From Anodontia alba (taxonomy: Eukaryota > Mollusca > Bivalvia > Lucinida > Lucinidae), in NCBI GenBank assembly GCA_964016985.1, contig OZ024826.1, positions 60,620,507 through 60,684,506 on the forward strand: 64,000 nt of DNA, read 5' to 3'. Both the position numbers and the translations under genes were made by a program. Each line of letters opens with the position of its first letter. Position 1 is the stretch's first letter. Of this stretch, positions 1-11,345 are shown one piece after another. The notes below the pieces were generated by a model that was not told where the DNA came from, made no database searches, and saw only the letters and a program-made list of their open reading frames with translations.

Positions 1-849
1 AGATATTCTAAATAAACTTAGTGTTTTTTTTTTTTTTTTTTTTTTTTTTATCTTGACATTTTCTTTGCAACAAATTGAACCGAATATGTCGAAAGAAATA
101 ATATACTTTAAATTTGCAAGTGCAAAGGAATTGCAACTTATTCCTAATATTGGACCGTTTACTGCACAAGCCATTATTGCACTGCGTGACACAAGGGATA
201 GCATTGATCAGGGTCAATAGAAAACTTTGATGGGCACAAAGTTGCACAGTCTGGTTTTGCGTAATTTAGCTTTTTCCCCCTGATATCAGTTTGCCAATAA
301 GAAGGCCCTCATCTGCATCCGCATATAAATCTGAGGACGGTTGGCTTAGAAGTGTACACATGTCTGGCCTTCCAGCGTACTGACCGGAGGGAATCTAGCC
401 AGTTTCGTCTGACGGGCCCAGATCAGACGAATCCAGCTCGCCAAAGTGGTGTAAGGGTTAAGAATAGAAGCAGAAATGTATTGCTGAATTCAATATAAAA
501 AAAATCAGCTACCTAGCAGATGAGTGAAGATCCTCACGTACATTTCGAGCAGTTATAATCTTAAATCCCTGATCTCGATTATGTGACATTGTAGGAAAGT
601 TATTTTATTTTTTATTTTTTTTTTTTTAAAGAGTATATCCCACAGGCAACTAGCAATCCTATAAGGCAAGTTTCCGCCACAAAAGAAAAAAAAACTAATG
701 GAGAGAACTGTGGTCAAAGAACCTAAGCCAAGCCATGTGGAGGATTAGCAAATTTCTTAGCTTCTACAAACAAGAAAACAGGCCTTCGAGCAGTTGCAAA
801 AACTCTTGCAAAAGAAAAACAAGTGGCTGTTCCTAAACAATCCACATCT
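1..849. other. Leading non-coding DNA, nothing recognised
   Basis: AT-rich sequence with a T run at about 25-49 and another near 600-627. Short open frames here run through the poly-A/T tracts and have no protein-like composition. No gene, RNA or mobile element is recognised. Confidence 0.5.
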
Positions 850-1500
850 AAACAACTAGCTTCATATTAGTTAAGTAAATAGAAAGGAAGGCAATGATCA
901 GGAATGGATACAACTACCTAACACCTTCCGTCGAAAACACCAAAGGGAAAGTAGGACGCACTTAAAGCAACGGCATTACAATGAAAACACTACAAGCACA
1001 AAGCCAAAAGGACAGTGTCTGGTCAAAAGGCTATCCAAAATAAAAAAAAAAATCAGGACATACATGCAAAGACATACATTGACAAAAACACTACACCATA
1101 GCAGAAGCACCGCCTTGGAACGGTTAGTAAAACAATTACTAGGGGGGCTTAAATTGGTTTTACGTGGTCACAATCTTTTAGTTCTGCCGTGGTATACACA
1201 AGACATTTGATCAGCCCGCATGAAGGGTTTCTAACTCATCAGTGCAACATCTTCGAGTACATAAATATCAAACGAATACAGAGATGAAGCAATGATGAGG
1301 ACTCGACAACAAGAAATAATTGAAATGCTGAAGCAAATGAAAACCAATAGTAGGACTCCGGTGGGACCGACCAGACCCAGAGCATCAGGCACCAACCAAC
1401 ACTTAAGTCTTAAGGCTTAAGCCGCCCTAGAGTCTGTGGCCCGAACCGCCGGCGTGCAACCAAAGAGGGAAGCAAAGTTATTAACCGTGATAGGGTTAAT
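850..1500 (-). repeat. PLE-tail-like dispersed repeat fragment
   Basis: Around 1108-1160 the sequence contains CCGCCTTGGAACGGTTAGTA followed by a G run and a TTAAATTGGTTTTACG-like stretch. The same signature recurs at 2195-2225, 33580-33610 and 48085-48150, always next to Penelope-like material. I read this as the 3' non-coding part of a Penelope-like element on the minus strand. The part from 1200 to 1500 has AAAACCAATAGT, also seen before the Penelope-like copy at 33.7 kb. Boundaries are approximate. Confidence 0.4.
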
Positions 1501-1504
1501 GTTT

Positions 1505-1790
1505 TACTTTTATTTTACTCTACTGTAGCTGGTGTTGTGCCGTGTAGCGGCCGTAAAAAGTATCTCCGTACATCATCATAATGTAGATTATATTTTATTT
1601 CCTTGGGATCGTTGAGCCCTTCCTGGCTATTTTGAAAATCGAATACCGCTTATGCCGGCGCTAGCAGGGGCGTATGCAACCTCGCAAACTACGTTGTTGC
1701 ATATAAAGAGACTCAATCAAACCAAGTCTCCGATTTTCGTGATTTTGTGTGTTCGTTGTTCCCAAGGCATTCCTTTTTTACTTTTATTTA
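1505..1790 (+). repeat. Family D unit (about 300 bp), single copy
   Basis: The unit runs from TTTTACTCTACTGTAGCTGG through TAGCGGCCGTAAAAAGTAT, CATCATCATAATG, TTTTGAAAATCGAATACC and CCGATTTTCGTGATTTTGTG to a final CATTCCTTTTTTAC. It matches the three tandem units at 42.4-43.3 kb and the reversed units near 45.86-46.33 kb. It has no convincing ORF. Confidence 0.7.
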
Positions 1791-1924
1791 ACTACATGCA
1801 TGCAGTCTGTCGCAATCCATTTATGTTGTATCCAATCTTTATATATCAAAGAATTATTTTACGAAATTGTGTGCTAGAATCATTGAATGCATACATTTTC
1901 CTGCATTTTTATACTAAAGAAAGG

Positions 1925-3645
1925 TAGGAGAAAAGTCCAGGGACACTAGCCACAAACCGCAGCCCTTCCCAGACACCAAGAGGAAGAGGAAATAGACAAA
2001 ACCAAACAAGCGCAAATCGAACAAACGTACGAAAAGCACTGAGATTAGCTGTATCTCTTCCCCAAGCGAGGTAATCGCAATGCTCAACGGACTGAAAAAC
2101 ACAAGAACGAAATAATACAAGGCAAGACCTAAAACAAATCGCCCCGTAGAATAAACCATAAAGCAACAAAGAGTAAGACCAACACCGGGACCACTGCCTT
2201 GGAACGTTCAGTAGGATAAACCACAGGGATGTTTAAAGCACTTTAAAGTCACCATAAAATTCAGGTTCCGATAGGCCTTGCTGCAGAAGAGATTTAAGTC
2301 CAACATCGAATTTTGAAACTAAATCGAAATGACGTCTTTAAAATTCAGGAAAGGCTTTGCGGAGTTTATGGTGCCGATAACCGTGATGTAGAAGTTTAGT
2401 AGTTAAAAATTTATTTCGAGTGTTGAAGTCAGTATCATGACTAGACACTCTGGCGAACCGAATTAGTTGCGATATATAAACACCGTAGGATGCTCGACGA
2501 GGAACATCCCTATATAAGTAAGGAAAATTTACAATTTCAATATCAAATCATCGCGTTTAGCATAAATTTTGCATGAAATAAACTCATCTAAAATAGACAA
2601 AGGCTAATCCAAAAACGGGGCTTTAGTTTCAGAAAATTTTGCTTTATTTAATTGAAGCTCTGAATTATAAATTTAATTGATTAAACCAGCGAAGTAGTTA
2701 CTGTCAGATTCAATATATCGTCCAAATATCTAGACACTGAGCTGAAAGCTTCAATAACTTCAGATTGCTTTTCTCCAGAAAAAGACATCATGAAGTCTCC
2801 TTCATAACAGAACAAGAACAAATCAGCCACAAGAGGTGCACAATTTGTACCCATCGGAATACCCACAATTTGTCCAAATAGCTTAGTACCAAATCTTATA
2901 TAAATATTGTCAAGTAGAAAGGTGAGCGCTTCACACACTTTCTGACATGACCATAAAGTATAATTTGTATGCTTTTCGGAAGTGAAAAAAACCCGCATTT
3001 CTTCCGTTACATGCAAGATAGAGGGCACCTTCCCTATGAAATGTCAATTCAATTAACAATATTTTTTTTTCTTTCATAAGATAATGAGTAAATGTAGTGT
3101 AAAGCGTGAAAAATCATACGTAGACAGACATGAAGCACGAAACATTTTGAATTTCAGTTGATTCAAAACTTCACTCGAATTTGTAATGGACCTTAACATA
3201 TTTTTTTCCTTATCTTTCATAGACCTTATCGCAATATTTAATCACATGCTTTCTGATGGCAGTAGGACAAGAAATCAGCAATGTAGAAAGTTCAGTAATT
3301 TTACAAGGGCTTGAATTGGCAATAAACCGTGCTTTGTGTGATATTTTGTAAAGTTTAGGCAGCCAATATAACGTAGGAAGCTTATCTTGCCCTTTTTCAA
3401 CACTTACAGCAAACTCGGTGGCTGAATGATAGGTATGATCAGTAACCACGGACCTCTCTCCAGTCGAGGGTTGAAGTTCATAGGCCGTTGTAGCACCAAG
3501 TTCTTGCTTAGGAGTATTAACATAATGGAGCCGTCAAACACCGATGACATGGTTTGCTGCCTTGTCTGCCGGAGCCAAAACATACCTCCTATGAAACTCT
3601 TGAATACCTAGTCTAGGGTGACGTAAAGACGTCTTTGGTTTAAGA
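1925..3645 (-). pseudogene. Penelope-like retroelement, decayed (RT region to 3' tail)
   Basis: Minus-strand reverse transcriptase relic. In order on the minus strand: an N-terminal stretch near 3640-3450 (readable as ADKAAN then NTLKQELGATTAYE, with a stop between), an open frame 3449-3210 containing LPTLYWLPKLYK and KARFIANSS, and an open frame 3028-2681 with the RT core GIPMGTNCAP (residues 56-65) and the catalytic box YLDD (residues 101-104). Downstream to about 2225 the reading continues with stops and frame changes (KAPFLD, LLQQGLSEPEFYGD-like words). The 3' non-coding tail follows at 2225-1925. These motifs and their order are those of Penelope-like elements as I know them. I cannot place a GIY-YIG endonuclease. 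The element is dead: several stops, and 3210-3028 has lost its frame. Confidence 0.8.
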
Positions 3646-3699
3646 GGTAATAAATTACTAAGTCATCCAGTACGGGTTCCTTTTTGAACTCTGATGAAT

Positions 3700-5200
3700 A
3701 AATTTGAGCCCCATAAACACAAAAAGCATCAGATTAAATCACTCCTTTGTAGCAGTCATAAATCCAATTCAGATTCTGATGAGAAGACTTCTGCTAGACA
3801 AAAGAAGTCTAAACAGGTTAAAGGCAATAGCAAGTCTAAAAATTCATCAGTCTGAGACCTCTAGTACAAGTGGTGTGTCTGATGATGAGGGTCTGAAAAA
3901 AACAAATCTGAGAAGTCCGGATCTGATGATGAAACCCATCTAAAACATGTCTCATAAAACTAAGAAGTCCAGGTCGTCCATCATAAGGCAATTACAAAGA
4001 AATCTGACCTATCATGGCAAGGGCAGCTGGATGACATTCAAACACAAGTTCACTCGCTATGCAAAATCTTGCAAGTGGATTAAAAAGAAATGTTTGAACT
4101 ACCTTGCTAGTGTTGGCTGATAGAGCATCAGAGTTTTATGCGCTAAGGATGGAAAAATGATTATTTGACTATTTCCGTCATCTTGGACGACTTGAAGGAC
4201 ATTTTGGTATAAAAGGGTTGGGTGAAACAAAACAGCCCCGATTCCAGCCATGATGCACCACAGACAGCGAAGATAACTGTCGCAAAAAAGACATGTGATC
4301 CCGCTCAACTCAGTTGTGCGTGTGAAGTGCCAGTCGCAGAGGGAGATGCCAGGCTATTTAATTGAACCCGTAGAGAATGCGAAGATTTTCACTCCGAACA
4401 CATTTAGGGCATCGAGTACAGACCCAGTACTATATGTTCTAAACCCGACAGACAGGTTCGAACTGCTGAAAAAAAGGCAGTCCAATTGAAAAAGCCTACC
4501 CTATCTCTGAAATCATGGCTGATGGTAATCAGAAAGCGGGTGAAATTAGGACCGCCAAGGTAGATCCAGACCAAGATGTTAAGAGTTTAGCTCTTTCTTC
4601 CCAAAGCAGGTAATCGCAATGCTTAAAGGACGGAAGACCTTCATTTGCAACAGATTGCTGGAACCCTAAAATCATCTGTTAACCGTAGTACCATGTACAC
4701 GGCTAACAGATTGATGTTAGACAGGGAAGTAAATCTGTCAGCTCACCTCATGTTCCCTCATCCTGCTACCAAACCAACTGACGTAGATGAATACGTTGCT
4801 AAACACACGAGTAGCATCCAGAATGGAGCGTATGACACAGAGAGGACAAAACTCAAGATGTCTTTTCACCGCATGAAAAGAGATTATGACCTGCGGATAC
4901 TAGAAAGAACCTGCGAAGAAGGTGATCTAGTATATCTGCTTGACACGGCTAGTTTCAAAAGCAAAATGTTAAAAGCTATCCCAACCTTCAGGGAAAACCC
5001 ATTATAACAAAGAACAGCTTTACATTACTTTCAGAGTAAAGGTAAAGAACGCAATCTTTGTCGTCAACCATGACCGACTAAAGCCCTGCAAGGACGACAG
5101 GAAGATACCCAAATGGATCATGGAATGGAAATCGGGCCCAGATACTCGAGTTCATCTAATCAGGCATTGATGGGTCTTATTGTCTATGTCTTGAGCTCTG
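3700..5200 (+). pseudogene. Ty3/gypsy LTR retrotransposon, internally deleted
   Basis: Plus-strand relic of an LTR retrotransposon polyprotein. 3760-4000 encodes a Ser/Lys-rich stretch. 4028-4150 reads as a Gag-like segment (WMTFKHKFTRYA, then KKKCLNYLA and ASEFYALR). 4295-4489 is an open frame with LNSVVRVK, MPGYLIEPVE and DPVLYVLNPTDRFE, which I associate with the region between gag and RT. 4645-5007 is the C-terminal part of the integrase region (LKSSVNRSTMYTANRL, TKPTDVDEYVA, MKRDYDLRILE, EGDLVYLLD), continuing in broken frames to FVVNHDRLKPCKDD and IPKWIMEWKSGPDTRVH at 5060-5160. RT, RNase H and the integrase catalytic core are missing. A short PLE-tail-like piece lies at 4570-4640, exactly where the missing part would be. 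No LTRs were identified. Confidence 0.75.
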
Positions 5201-5209
5201 GCAAGGACG

Positions 5210-5590
5210 TTTCATGATCCAGTTTGACTATTGTGACAATTGGTACTAAGGTTCCTGCGTTAGTTTAACGGCATCAGATGCATTAGAGATAGACAAGCAC
5301 AAATGTTGTTTGTGTGAAAACAAACTCTCGTAAGATGGACATTTGTAAAATATCTTTGTTTCCATCCAGTTACAGCGTACTTCAAGAATTCAGCAAAGAG
5401 GGATGTCCTGGAATTAGATAAAGGAGGCTGAAAGATAATAGATAACTGCAGTGCGGAGACTTTGTAAAACGACTCATGCGAGATCATAGTGCAGCAGACC
5501 TAAGAGAGAGACCTTAGATCAGTAATATTCTTTTGATCAATCAAATCTAACTCATCAGAGCAGAAAACTACAATAAGCAATATCGATGGT
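5210..5590. other. Non-coding stretch after the gypsy relic
   Basis: No feature is recognised. The 75-codon minus-strand open frame at 5487-5260 has no motif I know. This could be residual 3' sequence of the LTR element, but no LTR border is visible. Confidence 0.35.
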
Positions 5591-5594
5591 CCTT

Positions 5595-6165
5595 TAGTCA
5601 TACGGCGACCATATGGTGCTTCTTATTGCTATGAAAAAAAAAAAATAGATATTTATACTGATTTAACGCTCAACGAAAGATATGCACGCAATGTAAATGG
5701 CCACTTGATCATATGGCCATCAATAGTACTCATTGCTCTAAGATGAAAGAGGTGATAAAATGGCAGGGTAGATGACATCTTAGTCATATGGCGATCATAT
5801 GGTAATTCTCATTGCTACTAGATGAAAGATTTTATAAAATAGTAATGTAGATGGCCACTTGGTCTTATGGCGATCATATGGTACTTCCCAACATTGCTTA
5901 AGGGTGAAGGAAATACTGTACTGGTCTACAAACTAAGGGATAACAGCTGGTTACAATGTACATGGCAACTTAGTCTATAAGATTAAATGGTGTTTCGTAG
6001 CATTGTCTAAAATAAACAGAACAGCTGCCAACAATGTTGATGGCCTGTTTGTCAAATAGATCATGTGGTGTTTCACAGCATTGCTCATCCCAAAACTGAC
6101 AGCAATGTAGATGGCCATTTGGTTTGCAAGATCATATGGTACTTCAGATCATTGTCGTAGTGTTC
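5595..6165 (+). repeat. Degraded tandem repeat, about 7 units of roughly 70-107 bp
   Basis: Units share a core TTAGTCATATGGCGATCATA followed by TGGTACTTC and CATTGCT. Cores begin near 5596, 5701, 5782, 5861, 5968, 6048 and 6117. Spacing and sequence decay toward the 3' side. There is no coding potential. Confidence 0.8.
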
Positions 6166-6322
6166 CCTCCCTTTTCTCTGTCGGCCTCTCACAACTACAA
6201 TCTGTATATACCGAGCCTAAAAACGTTCTACAAATCAATGTCTGTCCAGTACTGAAGGATCATTAAAGTAATAAAGAATATAATGTTTTGTTCAAGTCTA
6301 TCGACATGTGCTTAAAAGTTTC

Positions 6323-6603
6323 CATCACGAAAACATGCCTATATAATTTTGACCCCTTTAAACCCCACTTTTATACAGTAAAACTGGGGTTTACAGGGGT
6401 ATACATTATTTTTCTTATTACTGCATAAAACATAGATTGTGGATACCCGTTAGAACCGCCTCGCCGAGGCGGTTCTAACGAGTACCCACAATCTATGTTT
6501 TGAGCAGAAATATGAAAAATATCAGAGTTTTTTATCTGAAAAATTCATTTCTTTTTTGGAAGTGAAATTTTCCATATATTTGAATAGGCGTGTTTTCGTA
6601 ATG
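6323..6603 (+). mobile_element. Family P palindromic element, copy 1 (L then R arm)
   Basis: Begins CATCACGAAAACATGCCTAT and ends GAATAGGCGTGTTTTCGTAATG, so the ends form imperfect 20-bp inverted repeats. The L arm (AACCCCACTTTTATACAG, then GGGGTTTACAGGGGTATACA) and the R arm (CTGAAAAATTCATTTC, then GGAAGTGAAATTTTCC) are unrelated. The centre is a near-perfect palindrome at about 6422-6510 (GATTGTGGATACCCGTTAGA, AACCGCCTCG, apex C, then the complement). There is no ORF. Confidence 0.93.
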
Positions 6604-7791
6604 TTTATGCTAGACGAGGCTCCGTCCCCTTTCATAAAGTGAGATTTTCTTTGTACTAAATTAAGATTCTGTAGAAGCACAGGAGCATTGCTACACTAGA
6701 TATTTGTGCCTCACTATGGCTTGCAACCAATATCTATAAGCGCCATTATGGAAATAAGAGAAATCCCTTTGTCTATTTTGTGCTATCCTTGGTATTGAGT
6801 GACAATTAATAGAACATTGCAAGTGTATGCTTTGTAGCGTGCGTTATTGTAGCAAACGGTCACTATTGTAGTATTACAATTATGACCATTGGTACAATAG
6901 CGCACACTAGCGATGATCACTATTGTAGCAAACGGTCACTATTGTACCAACATATTTTTCTTTTATAACTTTTTGAAATATAGTTCACAGCAATGCACCT
7001 AACATATTAATCTCATAGTGTGGAAAGAATTTGTTAGAACGAATTTGCCATCACAAATCTCAAATTATTTATTTTATTTCTTCTTAGGAGATAGATAGAA
7101 GATCGAAGACAATTCTTTATTAATATGCCATGTGATAATAAGTATACACCCAGCCTTGTAGGCTTAAGAGACACAAGAAAAGTAGACATACAAATATCTA
7201 AACGTATGACAATAGGGAACCAGCGCTTTTTGAATTATCGCAGAAATTACTCTAACTTGTCAAGATAGATGGATGTAAAGCGAAACCTTCAGAAAGTAGA
7301 TTTGTAATGAAACGTTCTTCACTGTACAGAATTTTTATTGAGTATGAGTTTTGTAGATAACGAATAGTCTTATATATAGAATAATATATATGTTTTTCTT
7401 TCATCAAAATGCACAGCTGACAATTAAAATTCATCTTCTAAATTCAGGATAAACTAACTTAATGTCAGTTTTAGACGTGTAAGAGAATATTTATGTGATT
7501 TGTGTAATGTGAACATTTGAAGATGAAATGGGTTTCTGATTCAACAGCGTTTGTATCACAAAATTCGGCTTCTGCTATTCCTTCAAACCTTCTCGTTTGG
7601 TTTAAACGTATTTTATTAAATAAGTTTACAACTTAATACAACGTACAAAATTGAATACATACATAGGATTACAACGAAAGCAATGCTTATATAGTTCCTT
7701 TCCTTACCTGTGACAATGTATTTCTGATGGCGTACACTCGTGAATGTAAAATGACTTTACTTTTATTTTAGCATGGGGATACTTAAACCAG

Positions 7792-7822
<31 letters not shown>

Positions 7823-7913
7823 TCGAAAATGGGGGCACCTTTGAATGACTAAAGACAACAGGTAAATGGGAGGAGGGTTTGGCGCGGGCCCACTAAATGA
7901 CTAAATTAAAATA

Positions 7914-7915
<2 letters not shown>
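6604..7915. other. AT-rich non-coding DNA with short internal repeats
   Basis: The 22-bp motif GTAGCAAACGGTCACTATTG + TA occurs at 6847 and 6926 around a small inverted arrangement of CACTATTGTA/TACAATAG. An (AAT)n microsatellite lies at 7792-7819. Nothing else is recognised; the short minus-strand frame at 7252-7434 is not gene-like. Confidence 0.5.
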
Positions 7916-7916
<1 letters not shown>

Positions 7917-7993
<77 letters not shown>

Positions 7994-8002
7994 TTTTTGT
8001 TT

Positions 8003-8033
<31 letters not shown>
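7917..8033. repeat. (TA)n microsatellite followed by a T-rich tract
   Basis: About 69 bp of pure TA repeats (7917-7985) run directly into a nearly pure T tract (7985-8033) with two G interruptions. Confidence 0.98.
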
Positions 8034-8034
<1 letters not shown>

Positions 8035-8868
8035 TTTCATCGCAGGTTGTGAATTACAATAGAACATATTGAAGGTTATTGAAAACATCTTGATTTTATA
8101 ATATACTTATGAACGTGGGCAAATGTGGTTTATCTCTATAGACAGTGAATCATCACAATGCAAGGTGATATCAAAGGAGGGTGTTTGATGTATTTTGATA
8201 GAGTTTAGGAGTGCATCTCTGTGTCTTTGATAGAACCTACGGCGGAAAAAGAAGTGCTGCGCATCTTCGATGCTACCACAGTTACGTAGTGGTGAATCTG
8301 TTATGGTTTTGAGAAACAGGTCAAGATTTAGAGAACTGCGTCTAGTTCGCTGTCATGTGTGAAATGTCTCGGCCTTTCAGTTTCCAAAATAATAATGTTT
8401 TGGTACAGACTTTTTATCTTTCTTTAAGAAATATTCAAACAAACCTAAACTACCTATTTGTTTGACTTATGTTGGTGAGTTGTTTCAGTCTCTTTGGACA
8501 GAGGGGAGAAAAAAATATATTGAGTGGTTTTAGCACTTATTGTCTGCATAATTTCAGAATTGCGTAAATTTACGTTCGACACGCGGTGGCAAGATTCAAT
8601 ATCGGATTTGAGCTCGAATCGACATTTCTGCCAGAGACAGGTCCATATTTACATAATCTTCTAGTTTAAATTCACTTTTGAATATGTACGTAACTTGGAC
8701 ATTATTATTCTTATTTCAGATAATATATTTCAGAGACAACCACAGAAGAAAAGTTCACCCATAGACTAGCTAAACATTGCATCAAAAAGTAGAATATAAA
8801 TGAAAAAAAAAAAAAGTAAAAAAAAAAAAAGTGACAAACATACTTATACATTGGCCTAGTAGCTAGGC
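8034..8868. other. Non-coding DNA, nothing recognised
   Basis: AT-rich sequence with A runs near 8803-8830. No ORF of interest and no repeat family was identified. Confidence 0.5.
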
Positions 8869-9390
8869 TAACCAAACACTATATATATGTATCTAGGTCC
8901 TTCTAATTGAATTCTTCTGGAATTTAACTGATGTTTAACATTATAGCTTCCCTATCTACATGAAAAACAATAGTCACATTATATCTTTTACTGAACAGAA
9001 AATGATTCGTTTTTGATACTTTACAAGCTTTATTGCTATATAACCATGTTTAAATTAGATATTTGTTATGACAGGAAAATGGTACACTTTCAACGGAAAC
9101 AATGCTTTCAAAATTGTTTTATTCCCTTCCGAAAGGGTCTGTTCTAAAAGAAAAGAAAATTAGTTCCCAAGGGGTAAAAATAAGATATAGTAATTTCATC
9201 ACGAAAACATGCCTATATAATTTTGACCCCTGAAACCCCACTTTTATATACGACAACAGGGGTTTACAGGGGTATACATTATTATTCTTATTTCTGTTCA
9301 AAAACATAGATTGTTGGTACTCGTTAGAACCGCTTTGCCGAGGCGGTTCTAACGAGTACCCACAATCTATATTTTGAGCAGAAATAAGAA
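8869..9390 (+). repeat. Local duplication, copy 1
   Basis: Starts ACCAAACACTATATATATGT and runs through GTATCTAGGTCCTTCTAATT, CAACGGAAACAATGCTTTCA and TAGTTCCCAAGGGGTAAAAA into the left arm and centre of P copy 2. It is matched over about 500 bp by 10536-11095. The homology stops inside the P element, so the two copies carry different P right arms. Confidence 0.9.
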
Positions 9391-9479
9391 AAATAATGTA
9401 TACCCCAGTAAACCCCAGTTTTTCTATATAAAAGTGTGGTTTAAGGGCGTCAAAATTATATAGGCATGTTTTCGTGATG
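9197..9479. mobile_element. Family P, copy 2, symmetric L-L form
   Basis: Both ends are of L type: CATCACGAAAACATGCCTAT at the left, and its complement ATAGGCATGTTTTCGTGATG at the right. Each side has the TATACCCC...GGGGTTT block, so the whole 283 bp is a fold-back. It is the only L-L copy in the window. The apex reads CGCTTTGCCGAGGCGG, shared only with copy 3. The minus-strand open frame across it is a repeat artefact. Confidence 0.93.
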
Positions 9480-9580
9480 TCGGAAAACAAATATTATATT
9501 CTCAAATGTCGCAAATGTCGCCTGCTATATATATATTGCAGCAAGTTAATTAGGATACAAACACACAGTTTTATTAATCT
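9480..9580. other. Short spacer, nothing recognised
   Basis: AT-rich spacer with TATATATA and a doubled CAAATGTCG. No feature. Confidence 0.5.
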
Positions 9581-9582
9581 TT

Positions 9583-9890
9583 AGCACTCTCTGAGCAAAT
9601 TCAGTAGACGACAAATGCGTATTTTTCTTCTTAATTTTTCCTAGAAAATACGCTTTGATAATTCATGATTAGATCTCTAATGAAACCATTTGCAGGAAAA
9701 ACCATACCATATTTTCTGGGGATAATATGGAAAAATACTTAAAAAAAAGGTCATTTTTCTGATTGTTTTACCCAGCATGCTAAGTATTACTTCTAATGAG
9801 GTAACGTCTGGCTTCGAAGCATTCTGAAATTTCATCAACAGGATTTGTATATTTGGCATCATTAGAATAGAAGTCAAAAATACTTCCGCA
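9583..9890. mobile_element. Family E fold-back element, divergent copy
   Basis: Begins TTAGCACTCTCTGAGCAAAT with TTCAGTAGACGACAAATGCG and ends near TTTTACCCAGCATGCTAAGT, the mirror of the start. The same pair of ends bounds the copies at 25.03, 55.4, 55.7 and 62.7 kb. The middle carries TTTTCCTAGAAAATACG and a weak complement. No coding capacity. Confidence 0.6.
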
Positions 9891-10061
9891 AATCTACTTT
9901 GTTACGCTTAAAGCTAACTATTTGTTTACCACAGACTGCTATATCCGACGGAACTAATTTCAGTGAAATAACTTGATAACACGGTCAGACTGTATGCCTC
10001 TTTGAATTCGACTGACCTACGTTTATCTTCTGAGGCAGTTAATACAATGTAATTTAGCCTC

Positions 10062-10290
10062 GCCAAGCAAAAATAAGCCTTCGGGGCTTGCGTGGACAGC
10101 GAAAGCCCTGATCAGAATGCGCGACCCGCAGTCCGATCAGGGCCTTTTGCTGTCCGCTTCCAGAATAATTTGATACTATAAAATTCATCAAAGGAGAGCA
10201 AAGGCCCGGATGAGACCTTGCGCATGCGCAGGATGATATGAATCCGCACGTTTTGCGCATGCTCGAAGGCACTGTGTTGCTTGGATCGGC
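10062..10290. repeat. GC-richer hairpin repeat (GATCAGGGC type) plus CCGGATGAGA repeat
   Basis: 10095-10154 folds as a hairpin: GACAGCGAAAGCCCTGATC pairs with GATCAGGGCCTTTTGCTGTC. Next to it (10190-10290) is AGCAAAGGCCCGGATGAGA followed by TTGCGCATGCGCAGGATGAT, which recurs at 41028-41125. CpG and GCGCATGCGC content stands out from the AT-rich surroundings. The overlapping minus-strand frames in three registers are shadows of this repeat. Confidence 0.7.
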
Positions 10291-10535
10291 CCAGTTTCCG
10301 TTGCAGGGAAACGCTCAAAGATGTTTCTAAACGTGATTTCATTCAATTTAGCGTCTGGTCTATTTGTCATTGTCTTCATTCCCTCATCAATATTAGACAA
10401 CAAAAAATAAGCAGGCATTAAGTGTTGTCTTAAGAAAAAGGAAAAAGAAAACAAGCATAGTCTGACGATCAAACATTACTATTAATATGAATGAGAGATT
10501 GCATTAAATTTCTTTCAGCTACCTTGATAACTAAA

Positions 10536-10681
10536 GCGCCAGGTAGACCAAACATTATATATGTATCTAGGTCCTTCTAATTGAACTCTTCTGGAATTTA
10601 ACTGATATTTAACATTATAGCTTCCTCATCCACATGAATAAATTATTCACATTATATATTTTACTGCACAGAAAATGGTGT

Positions 10682-10720
<39 letters not shown>

Positions 10721-11095
10721 ATACTTTACAAGTTTTATTGCTATATAACCATGTTTAAATTAGATATTAGTTATGATAGGGAAATGGTACACTTTCAACG
10801 GAAACAATGCTTTCAAAATTGTTTTATTTCCTTCCGAAAAGGGTCTGTTCTAAAAGAAAAGAAAATTAGTTCCCAAGGGGTAAAAATAAGATATAGTACA
10901 TGTAATTTCATCACGAAAACATGCCTATATAATTTTGACCCCTGAAACCCCACTTTTATATACTAAAACTGTGGTTTACAGGGGTATACATTATTATTTC
11001 TGCACAAAAACATAGATTGTTAGTACTCGTTAGAACCGCTTTGCCGAGGCGGTTCTAACGAGTACCCACAATCTATGTTTTGAGCAGAAATAAGA
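10536..11095 (+). repeat. Local duplication, copy 2
   Basis: Homologous to 8869-9390 at high identity, with a T tract of about 40 bases inserted at 10680-10719. Both copies contain the left arm of a P element at the same place. Past the central palindrome the homology ends: this copy continues with the R arm, copy 1 with a second L arm. Confidence 0.9.
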
Positions 11096-11182
11096 AAAAT
11101 ATCAGAGCTTTTAATCTAAAAAAAAAATCAGTTTTAGGGGGTGAAATTTTCTATACATTAGAATAAGCGTGTTTTCATAATG
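10909..11182 (+). mobile_element. Family P, copy 3 (L then R arm)
   Basis: Ends CATCACGAAAACATGCC and GCGTGTTTTCATAATG. The centre has the same apex variant as copy 2. Just right of the palindrome it reads GAAATAAGAAAAATATCAGA: the AAG variant of this word is typical of L arms, and ATCAGA starts the R arm. This is the likely junction of an arm exchange. Confidence 0.92.
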
Positions 11183-11184
11183 TA

Positions 11185-11345
11185 TAGTAATTTTCAAGGG
11201 AGAGCAAATCATCTCCTTTTATGAGTAAACCCATTTTCAGAAGAGACTCAAGGTGCAGGAAAGCAAACCGGTTGTCACAATTTTTTTTCTCCCTTGTAAA
11301 AAATTGCGAACACTTTTCCGAGTGTATCAAGTGTTTTTATGTATA
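11185..11345 (-). mobile_element. Family C element, partial, abutting P copy 3
   Basis: Contains TTTTCAAGGGAGAGCAAA, CATCTCCTTTTATGAG, CATTTTCAGAAGAGACTC and ends CCGAGTGTATCAAGTG, the mirror of the CTTGATACACT start seen in other C copies. It begins immediately after the P element. Confidence 0.6.

Noticed and set aside
1909..2169. 86- and 81-codon hydrophobic minus-strand ORFs
   Set aside because: They lie in the 3' tail of the Penelope-like element; the same DNA recurs at 33.3 and 59.7 kb with broken frames.
9119..9490. 123-codon minus-strand ORF, with similar peptides at 13529, 52689 and 56050
   Set aside because: All are readings through the L arm and palindrome of family P; the similarity is due to the repeat, not to a protein family.
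10054..10472. Three overlapping minus-strand ORFs
   Set aside because: They share one GC-richer repeat in all three frames with no motif; GC content alone keeps them open.
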